Assembly: GCA_002683395.1 (NCBI GenBank)
Contig: NYTG01000081.1
Coordinates: forward strand, 1-11,156
From: Halieaceae bacterium
GTDB lineage: Bacteria; Pseudomonadota; Gammaproteobacteria; Pseudomonadales; Halieaceae
Length of the DNA: 11,156 bases
Reading direction: 5' to 3'
Shown here one piece after another: positions 1 through 5,470 of the stretch (position 1 is its first letter; every line of letters starts with the position of its first letter). The notes under the pieces were generated by a model. The model had not been told where the DNA came from and ran no database searches. It was given only the letters and a program-made list of their open reading frames with translations. Position numbers and translations under genes: made by a program.

Positions 1-269
1 CAGGTAACGCCTGGGGGGCGCGAGTCCACGGAAAGTGCAGCAGAAAGGAAACCGCCTGTTCGCAGGTAAGGGTGAAAAGGTGCGGTAAGAGCGCACCGCG
101 CGGTTGGCAACAACCGTGGCGATGGTAAACCCCGCCCGGAGCAAGACCAAATAGGAATCTGATGCCGTGACCCTCGGCGGATTCGGGTAGGTCGCTTCAG
201 GCGAACGGTGACGTTCGTCGCAGATGAATGATCGTCCATGACAGAACCCGGCTTATCGACCGACTCGCT
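1..269 (+). ncRNA. rnpB: RNase P RNA (type A), 3' portion; 5' end outside window
   Basis: This is the catalytic RNA of ribonuclease P, which removes 5' leaders from tRNA precursors. The sequence follows the E. coli RNA closely from its P8/P9 region onward. It has CAGGTAACGCCTGG at the start, the GGTAAGGGTGAAA core, the P13 and P14 hairpins near 79-120, and the L15 loop with GGTAAAC and GGAGCAAGACCAAATAGG, where GGT pairs with the tRNA CCA end. A P16/P17 arm lies near 157-186, and P18 is capped by a GTGA tetraloop (stem 203-207/212-216). The universal ACAGAACCCGGCTTATC (P4 3' strand) is near 241-257. Roughly the first 90 bases, judged against E. coli, lie upstream of the window. The 3' end at about 269 is estimated from the start of the terminator stem. 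P12 is unusually short (see findings). Confidence 0.97.
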
Positions 270-270
270 A

Positions 271-300
271 TGCCCCCCGTCAGGGGGGCATCCTTTTTTT
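271..300 (+). terminator. Intrinsic terminator of rnpB
   Basis: A perfect 8-bp stem, TGCCCCCC (271-278) against GGGGGGCA (283-290), with a GTCA loop, is followed by TCC and seven T residues. It begins directly after the mature 3' end of RNase P RNA, as is typical for rnpB. It should separate rnpB transcription from the mraZ operon downstream. Confidence 0.95.
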
Positions 301-370
301 AAGACGACCTCCATTCGCGAGGGGCGTCCGACCTGTCGTCAGCGCCGTAGACGGTTGATGCCATCATCTC

Positions 371-419
371 TAGAATAATTAAATCTAAAAAATTAAAAAA
401 AAGACGATTTAGTTATAAT
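371..419 (+). promoter_or_regulatory. Possible promoter: AT-rich UP-like block with TATAAT
   Basis: About 49 bases of almost pure A/T, including two AATTAAA repeats at 377-383 and 391-397, end in a consensus -10 hexamer TATAAT (414-419). No TTGACA-like -35 hexamer is present at 16-18 bases (the candidates are AATTAA and ATTAAA), and there is no TG extension. Activity would therefore depend on the A-tracts acting as an UP element or on an activator. It could be a distal promoter of the mraZ operon or could drive a short untranslated RNA. The call rests on sequence appearance only. Confidence 0.4.
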
Positions 420-450
420 GGGTAAGGCTAAACCTCGCAAGAGAGTTTAA

Positions 451-487
451 AAACCTGTTTTAAGGCGGGTTTCCGCGCGTTATTTTT
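451..487 (+). terminator. Weak candidate terminator or attenuator hairpin
   Basis: Two mutually exclusive stems are possible. One pairs AAACCTG (451-457) with CGGGTTT (466-472), including one G-U pair. The other pairs GCGG (465-468) with CCGC (473-476) around GTTT, followed after a few bases by TTATTTTT (480-487). The stems are short and the T-run is interrupted, so this is a much poorer terminator than the one at 271-300. It matters only if the TATAAT at 414-419 is a working promoter, in which case it would end or attenuate a roughly 60-base transcript. Confidence 0.25.
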
Positions 488-554
488 GACCATGCCAACC
501 CCCTCATTGATGTTCTAACCCACTGATAAGCCACGTTTTTTTCGGGTTCATGCG

Positions 555-584
555 TTGACCCCTGCTGCGGCCCGCGCGTATAGT
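555..584 (+). promoter_or_regulatory. Sigma70 promoter of the mraZ/dcw operon
   Basis: A -35 hexamer TTGACC (555-560, 5 of 6 matches) and a -10 hexamer TATAGT (579-584, 5 of 6) are separated by 18 bases. Transcription should begin near 591, giving a leader of about 65 bases. The last base of the -10 is the first base of the first MraZ box, so bound MraZ would cover the -10 edge and the start site. This agrees with the known autorepression of the mraZ promoter in E. coli. Confidence 0.8.
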
Positions 585-608
585 GGGTAAATGTGGTGCA
601 AAGTGGGT
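584..608 (+). promoter_or_regulatory. MraZ operator: three TGGGN-type direct repeats
   Basis: TGGGT (584-588), TGGTG (594-598) and TGGGT (604-608) are direct repeats separated by exactly 5 bases, a 10-base period. This is the binding pattern described for the MraZ repressor (TGGGN repeats with 5-base spacers) upstream of its own gene. The outer boxes are perfect and the middle one is degenerate. The site overlaps the -10 and the probable transcription start, so steric repression is the likely mechanism. Weaker in-phase elements continue downstream (see findings). Confidence 0.88.
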
Positions 609-656
609 TATAGACCCATTTTGTGGAGTTAGGCGGAAATCAGTGGGCGCAGCGTG

Positions 657-1109
657 ATGTTTCGTGGGGTGCAGCATATCAATCTGGATGCCAAGGGCCG
701 CATGGCGGTGCCCTCGCGTCAGCGTGAGCTGTTGTCGGTGCTGAGCGAAGGCCACATCGTCCTGACGGTCGATACCCAGACGACTTGTCTGGCTTTGTAT
801 CCCCTTCCTGAATGGGAGCGCATCGAGCGCGATGTTCAGGCGCTCCCTGCACTCAATCCTGCGGTGAAGCGTTTTCAGCGACTCGTCTTGGGTTATGCCA
901 GCGATCTGCAACTGGATGGCAGTGGTCGGGTATTGGTGCCACCGGCTTTGCGCGAATACGCACAGCTGGAAAAGCGAGCGGTATTGGTAGGGCAAGGCAA
1001 CAAACTGGAGTTGTGGTCAGAGGACTTGTGGCAGCAGGAGTGCGCGGCTGCGTTATCAACTGATCCGACTGGAGAGCTCCCGACGGAGCTGATGCAGCTC
1101 AATCTTTGA
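657..1109 (+). CDS. mraZ: Transcriptional repressor MraZ
   Basis: MraZ is the DNA-binding repressor of its own operon. It is a nucleoid-associated ring-forming protein with two SpoVT-AbrB-like domains. The 150-residue product begins MFRG, like the E. coli protein of about 152 residues, and shows both signature DxxxR motifs: LDAKGR (D11 to R15) and LDGSGR (D87 to R91). It also has the family segments YPLPEWE near 48-54 and LVGQGNKLELW near 110-120. I chose ATG 657 because it gives the family N-terminus; a GTG directly before it (654) would add only one residue. No Shine-Dalgarno sequence is within normal distance, since AGGCGG at 631-636 is 20 bases away. It is the first gene of the operon, and its TGA shares one base with the rsmH start. 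Confidence 0.97.
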   Translation: MFRGVQHINLDAKGRMAVPSRQRELLSVLSEGHIVLTVDTQTTCLALYPLPEWERIERDVQALPALNPAVKRFQRLVLGYASDLQLDGSGRVLVPPALREYAQLEKRAVLVGQGNKLELWSEDLWQQECAAALSTDPTGELPTELMQLNL

Positions 1110-2026
1110 TGGACCGGGGACATCAACCGGTTCTGCTTGAGGAGGCGATTGCAGCGTTGATGGTATCTGCGGATGGCATGTACGTAGATGGCACGTTTGG
1201 TCGGGGCGGTCACAGCGCCCGTATCCTCGACGCACTGTCGTCCCAGGGTGCTCTGCTTGCGCTGGATCAGGACCCTACTGCGGCGCTAGCGGCCAAGCAG
1301 TTGGTTGAGAAGGATCCTCGATTTCAATTCTTTGCGGTCAATTTTCGCGCTCTGGGCGAGTGCGTTGCGCCCGGCACTTTGCAAGGTGTGCTGCTGGACT
1401 TGGGTGTCTCGTCGCCACAGCTCGATAACCCCGCCAGGGGTTTCAGTTTTACTCACGATGGTCCGTTGGACATGCGGATGAATCCCGATGCCGGTGAGTC
1501 GGCTGCCAGCTGGCTCGCTGAGGTAAGCGAGGTAGAGCTTGCCAGCGTGCTACGGGAGCTCGGTGAGGAGCGATTCTCCCGTCGGATTGCCGCCGCGATC
1601 GTCAGAGAGCGAGCGATTGCGCCGATAAAGCGTACCGCTCGATTAGCCGACATTGTCAGCGAGGCGAACCCAAGATGGGAGCAGCACAAACACCCTGCGA
1701 CGCGAAGCTTTCAGGCGATTCGCCTGCATGTGAACGGGGAGCTGGATGCTTTGCGGGAAGTATTGGAGTCTGCTGTATCGGCCTTGGCGCCCGGCGGCCG
1801 ATTGGTGGTCATCAGTTTTCACTCTCTAGAGGACCGTATCGTTAAGCGGTTTATCCGCGAAGCCGTGCGCGGAGAGCGCATTCCGCCCGGGGTGCCAATC
1901 CAGTACGAAGCGCAGCGCGGATCCCTGAAGCAAATCGGCAAGACCGTCATCCCATCCGAATCAGAGGTCGCAGAGAATCCCCGGGCGCGATCAGCGATCA
2001 TGCGTGTGGCGGAGCGACTGTCATGA
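1109..2026 (+). CDS. rsmH: 16S rRNA (cytosine-N4)-methyltransferase RsmH (MraW)
   Basis: RsmH uses S-adenosylmethionine to methylate N4 of C1402 (E. coli numbering) in the 16S rRNA decoding centre. The 305-residue product is close to the 313 of E. coli. The SAM-binding loop DGTFGRGGHS lies at 27-36, an acidic ALDQDP strand end at 51-56, and the family block LLDLGVSSPQLD at 95-106. GPLDMRM follows, and ISFHSLED lies at 235-242. ENPRARS near the C-terminus is also typical. I chose ATG 1109, which overlaps the mraZ stop by one base (TGATG); a TTG one codon upstream is possible but unlikely. No Shine-Dalgarno is properly spaced (GGAG at 1085-1088 is 20 bases away), so translation probably depends on ribosomes ending mraZ. 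The gene is a usual, though not division-related, member of dcw clusters. Confidence 0.97.
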   Translation: MDRGHQPVLLEEAIAALMVSADGMYVDGTFGRGGHSARILDALSSQGALLALDQDPTAALAAKQLVEKDPRFQFFAVNFRALGECVAPGTLQGVLLDLGVSSPQLDNPARGFSFTHDGPLDMRMNPDAGESAASWLAEVSEVELASVLRELGEERFSRRIAAAIVRERAIAPIKRTARLADIVSEANPRWEQHKHPATRSFQAIRLHVNGELDALREVLESAVSALAPGGRLVVISFHSLEDRIVKRFIREAVRGERIPPGVPIQYEAQRGSLKQIGKTVIPSESEVAENPRARSAIMRVAERLS

Positions 2027-2304
2027 ACCGGCTTCCGCTATCGCCCATTGGGCTGATTGCGTTGTTAGGAGCGGGGCTAGTTGCGTCTGCTCTGGGTGTG
2101 GTGGCGAGCACACATCACGCGCGAGAGGGCTATGCGCGGCTGCAGGATCTCGAGCTCCAGCGATGGCAGCTTCAAGAGCAATACACTCGTCTCCTGCTCG
2201 AGATCAACACTTGGGCTGCGCCTCATCGCATCAGCCAGATTGCTTCAGAATCACTGTCCATGCAGGCGCCTGATCTGAGTCTGTCGCAGGTGATCTCAGA
2301 GTGA
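2023..2304 (+). CDS. ftsL: Cell division protein FtsL
   Basis: FtsL is a small bitopic inner-membrane protein of the FtsQLB complex, which activates the FtsWI septal synthase. The 93-residue product has a very short cytoplasmic tail, one hydrophobic helix at about 8-29, and then a periplasmic stretch rich in Leu, Gln, Arg and Glu (about 33-65) consistent with the FtsL coiled coil. The following PHRISQIA segment resembles the family C-terminal part. Sequence identity in this family is low, so the call leans on size, topology and position between rsmH and ftsI. ATG 2023 overlaps the rsmH stop by four bases (ATGA) and has GGAG (2011-2014) 8 bases upstream. E. coli FtsL is longer (121 residues), mostly because of its cytoplasmic tail; Pseudomonas forms are closer to this size. 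Confidence 0.92.
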   Translation: MNRLPLSPIGLIALLGAGLVASALGVVASTHHAREGYARLQDLELQRWQLQEQYTRLLLEINTWAAPHRISQIASESLSMQAPDLSLSQVISE

Positions 2305-4028
2305 AGCGCAAGCATCAACCCGCCGCGCTCCTCCGATGGCGATTCATCGTCATTTGCGTCGCACTCAGTGCGCTCGCCGCTACGCTAGTGGGTCGTTTGA
2401 TTCTCCTGCAAATCACTGACGGCGGTCAGGGTGCAGTCTTTTTGAGAGAACAGGGGGCGTTGCGCACCGTGCGCACGGCGGAAATACCGGTATATCGGGG
2501 ACTCATTGAGGATCGTAATGGCACCCCGCTTGCGGTCAGCTCGCCCGTTGTCTCCCTGTGGGCTAACCCGCAGCAACTTAAGGACAGCCCGCGCCTGAAT
2601 GACTTGGCAACGCTGTTGTCGCTCGATGCATCGGCTCTGCAAGACAAACTGAATTTCTATGGCGACAAGCAGTTCATGTACCTTGCGCGACATCAAACCC
2701 CTGATTTCGCGCGACGAGTGCTTCGTGAAGGTTTCGCGGGTGTGCTGGGAGAGCGGGAGTATCGTCGGTACTACCCTGCAGGGGAGGTCGCCGCGCAGGT
2801 TCTGGGTTTGACTAACGTGGATGGCCATGGAATTGCCGGCGTTGAGCTGGCATTCGAAGAGTGGCTGCGGGGGGTGCCCGGCAAAAAGCGGTTTATCAAG
2901 GATCTCCACGGAGAGGCGGTTCGCGATTTCGGTTTGATCGAGGAGCCCCGCCCGGGCAAGGCCCTTGCCCTGAGTCTCGATCTGCGCCTGCAATATGCCC
3001 AGCATCGAGAGCTCCAACGGGCAATGCGAGAGACGGGGGCGGCCGCCGGCTCCGCAGTGACCCTTGATGCCTGGACAGGCGAGGTACTGGCGGTCAGTAA
3101 TTACCCGGTCTTTAACCCCAACAGCCGTGAGGCGCTGGACTTCAGCAGCGCGCGCAACCGCGCGCTCACCGACGCCTACGAGCCGGGTTCTACGATAAAA
3201 ACGCTGACATTGGTTGCGGCGCTGGAAAGTCGTCAATTCCACATTGACAGTCTGGTGGATACCGCTCCGGGAAGAATTCGCGTTGGCGCGAAGGTGCTGC
3301 ACGATCCACGCAACTATGGCGAGATCTCGGTCTCGAAGATCATCGAGAAATCCAGCCAGGTTGGGGTGACCAAGATGGCTCAGGCGGTTGGGCATGAAGC
3401 CATTCTGGATGTGCTGTACCGCTTTGGTTTAGGAGAATCTACGGGGACGGGTTTTCCGGGTGAGCGAGCCGGCAGGCTGCCGGCCCCCGCACACTGGAGC
3501 GAGATCGAAAAAGTCACTTTGGCCTTTGGTTACGGTCTCACCGCTACGCCCATCCAGTTGGCACGCGCGTATGCCGTGTTGGCGAATGGCGGAGTGAGAC
3601 GCCCACTCACGTTATTAAAGCAGGATCTGGATGACCTTCCTCCCGGAAAGCAAGTTATCGACGCTGATATCGCCGCGGCGGTGCTTGAGGTGCTTGATCG
3701 CGTGACGGGTCCCGGTGGTACGGCCACTCTCGCTCGGGTGCCCGGTTTTTCCGTTGGCGGCAAGACCGGCACGGTTCATAAGGTAGGCGAGGGCGGCTAT
3801 CTCGATGATCAGTATGTCGCGTTGTTCGTCGGTATCGCACCCATCAGTGCGCCACGGTATGTCACTGCGATCCTCATTGATCAGCCTCGAGGCGATCACT
3901 ATGGCGGGGGGTTAGCAGCTGCTCCGGTCTATTCCCGCATCACAGAAGAAGTCTTGCGAATACGTAACGCCCAACCGGAGCAAACTGAGATGGGGGCGCT
4001 GCTGGCCACCTCAGGGGGTGGGCGGTGA
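2301..4028 (+). CDS. ftsI: Septal peptidoglycan transpeptidase FtsI (PBP3)
   Basis: FtsI is the class B penicillin-binding protein that crosslinks septal peptidoglycan in complex with FtsW. The 575 residues (588 in E. coli) show a short basic cytoplasmic start, a membrane anchor at about 13-36, and the dimer/pedestal domain with the RGLIEDRNG motif near 66-74. The transpeptidase domain follows from about residue 245. The active-site motifs are STIK (nucleophile Ser297, Lys300), SSQ at 351-353 where SxN is expected, and KTGT at 488-491. The Gln in the second motif is unusual for PBP3; the surrounding residues (EKSSQVGVTK) align well with E. coli and Pseudomonas. The start is GTG 2301, overlapping the ftsL stop by four bases, with AGGTGA (2288-2293) 7 bases upstream. 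The frame is intact and the full-length protein looks functional. Confidence 0.97.
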   Translation: MKRKHQPAALLRWRFIVICVALSALAATLVGRLILLQITDGGQGAVFLREQGALRTVRTAEIPVYRGLIEDRNGTPLAVSSPVVSLWANPQQLKDSPRLNDLATLLSLDASALQDKLNFYGDKQFMYLARHQTPDFARRVLREGFAGVLGEREYRRYYPAGEVAAQVLGLTNVDGHGIAGVELAFEEWLRGVPGKKRFIKDLHGEAVRDFGLIEEPRPGKALALSLDLRLQYAQHRELQRAMRETGAAAGSAVTLDAWTGEVLAVSNYPVFNPNSREALDFSSARNRALTDAYEPGSTIKTLTLVAALESRQFHIDSLVDTAPGRIRVGAKVLHDPRNYGEISVSKIIEKSSQVGVTKMAQAVGHEAILDVLYRFGLGESTGTGFPGERAGRLPAPAHWSEIEKVTLAFGYGLTATPIQLARAYAVLANGGVRRPLTLLKQDLDDLPPGKQVIDADIAAAVLEVLDRVTGPGGTATLARVPGFSVGGKTGTVHKVGEGGYLDDQYVALFVGIAPISAPRYVTAILIDQPRGDHYGGGLAAAPVYSRITEEVLRIRNAQPEQTEMGALLATSGGGR

Positions 4029-5470
4029 ACATGAGTCTGCGCACCTTATTGCAGGATCCCGGGGTGCCCGATGTGATGGCTGCCAATCTCACACTCGACA
4101 GTCGCGAGGTGAGGCCGGGAGACGTTTTTGTCGCAGTGCCCGGATCGGAGCAGGATGGCAGGGAGTTCATTGCACCGGCACTAGCGCAAGGTGCAGTAGC
4201 CGTGCTGGCCGAGCCCGGCGAACAGATTGATTCCCGGGATGCGCGAATCGTGCCGATTGGGAATCTGAGATCTCAGCTTGGTCGCTTGGCGAATCGCTTT
4301 TATTCCTCGCCCTCCAGTGACCTTACTGTGATCGCGGTCACCGGTACAAACGGAAAGACCTCGGTGGTCGATCTGGCGGCGCAGATGTTGCGTTTGGTGG
4401 GTAAGAAGACGGGGTCTGTCGGCACGCTGGGTATGCGGCTTGATCAGCGACCCATTGAGACCTTAAACACCACACCGGATTGCCTCGGTCTCCATCGGCA
4501 GCTGCACCGCTGGCGCGAAGACGGGGTGGAGTGTGTGACGCTGGAGGCGTCGAGTCACGCACTGGATCAAGGGCGTTTGGATGGGCTCGAGATTGATGCC
4601 GGGGTGTTCACCAATTTGTCTCGAGATCATCTCGATTACCACAGTTCCATGGCGGAATACTGCGGGGCAAAGCTCCGACTCTTTCGAGACTTCGCGCCAG
4701 CTACTCGTATTTACAATGCCGATGATATGGCGGTGGCCGAGCATCGCGATGTGTGGCGATCAGACAGCTTCGGCGTCTCCGATCAAAATGCTGCAGTAGC
4801 GGTGCAGTTTGAAATCACTCAAACAGCCCCGTTGACCATTAGACTGCGGACGCCATGGGGGGAGGGCAGTCTCCAGACCGCATTATCGGGCCAATTTAAT
4901 GCCTTTAACATCGTCGCAGCGCTGACTGCGGTGCTCTCTTTGGGCGTGCCGTTTTCTGAGGCCCTCGGCGCAGCTGAAGCGGTGCGCCCCGTTGTGGGTC
5001 GCTTGCAGTCTATTGGTGCCGACGCCGACATCAGAGTGGTCATCGACTATGCCCACACCCCCGACGCGCTTGAGCGTGCGATTCGCGCTCTGGCCGAGGT
5101 ACAAGCCGGCGGTCAGCTATGGGTATTGTTCGGTTGTGGCGGCGACCGGGACCGTGGCAAGCGCGCCAAAATGGGCGCGGTTGCCTGTCGATTTGCCGAC
5201 CGTGTCGTCGTGACCAGCGATAATCCCCGGTCCGAGGCGCCCGAGGCAATCATTAGCGACATTCTGTGTGGCTGTGAGGCCGGCTCGCCCATGATTGAAG
5301 CCGACCGCGCTGCCGCGATTGCTTTCGCGGTCTCCGAGGCGAATGTGGGCGATACCGTGCTCATTGCAGGCAAAGGGCATGAAACGTATCAGGAAGTCGA
5401 CGGTGTTCGACTGCCTTTCAACGATGTTGAGTGCGCCGCGGAACATCTTGAGCTGAGGCGGGTCGCCTGA
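4025..5470 (+). CDS. murE: UDP-MurNAc-tripeptide synthetase MurE (meso-diaminopimelate-adding)
   Basis: MurE is the cytoplasmic ATP-dependent ligase that adds the third stem-peptide residue to UDP-MurNAc-L-Ala-D-Glu. The 481 residues cover the three Mur ligase domains. The N-terminal part has TLDSREVRPGDVFVAVPG, the ATP loop GTNGKTS lies at 107-113 (Lys111), and FTNLSRDHLDYH lies in the central domain. The nearby AKLRLF carries the Lys expected to be carbamylated. The C-terminal domain has DNPR at 399-402, the signature of meso-diaminopimelate-specific enzymes, so a Gram-negative type wall is predicted. GTG 4025 overlaps the ftsI stop by four bases and sits 6 bases after AGGGGG (4013-4018). 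ATG 4031, two codons later, is an equally readable alternative, so the first two residues are uncertain. The stop shares one base with the murF start. Confidence 0.97.
   Translation: MNMSLRTLLQDPGVPDVMAANLTLDSREVRPGDVFVAVPGSEQDGREFIAPALAQGAVAVLAEPGEQIDSRDARIVPIGNLRSQLGRLANRFYSSPSSDLTVIAVTGTNGKTSVVDLAAQMLRLVGKKTGSVGTLGMRLDQRPIETLNTTPDCLGLHRQLHRWREDGVECVTLEASSHALDQGRLDGLEIDAGVFTNLSRDHLDYHSSMAEYCGAKLRLFRDFAPATRIYNADDMAVAEHRDVWRSDSFGVSDQNAAVAVQFEITQTAPLTIRLRTPWGEGSLQTALSGQFNAFNIVAALTAVLSLGVPFSEALGAAEAVRPVVGRLQSIGADADIRVVIDYAHTPDALERAIRALAEVQAGGQLWVLFGCGGDRDRGKRAKMGAVACRFADRVVVTSDNPRSEAPEAIISDILCGCEAGSPMIEADRAAAIAFAVSEANVGDTVLIAGKGHETYQEVDGVRLPFNDVECAAEHLELRRVA

Larger units (their letters stand above)
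301..554. other. Intergenic stretch between rnpB and the mraZ promoter, no gene seen
   Basis: I find no credible coding sequence here; the reverse-strand reading frame that enters from mraZ is a shadow of that gene. The stretch contains an AT-rich block (371-419) ending in a perfect TATAAT, then small inverted repeats at 447-476 and a T-rich run at 480-487. Further on is a reverse-oriented copy of the MraZ box context, TAACCCACT at 516-524. A second TTGACC lies at 486-491 but has no good -10 at the right distance. Confidence 0.6.

Noticed and set aside
486..514. Second promoter starting at TTGACC (486-491)
   Set aside because: No convincing -10 hexamer lies 16-18 bases downstream (GATGTT or ATGTTC are poor), while the TTGACC at 555 has TATAGT correctly placed.
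504..995. Reverse-strand frame of 163 codons over the promoter and mraZ
   Set aside because: It runs antisense through the mraZ operator and coding region. The product has no recognised motif and its low-complexity composition fits a shadow frame.
2385..3395. Long reverse-strand open frame of 336 codons opposite ftsI
   Set aside because: It lies fully antisense to the strongly conserved ftsI and has no recognisable domain or RBS context. In GC-rich coding DNA such antisense frames are common.
4025..4033. Frameshift or truncated end at the ftsI/murE junction
   Set aside because: The GTGA overlap is the same coupling style as ftsL/ftsI, both proteins have normal ends, and the uncertainty is only whether GTG 4025 or ATG 4031 is used.
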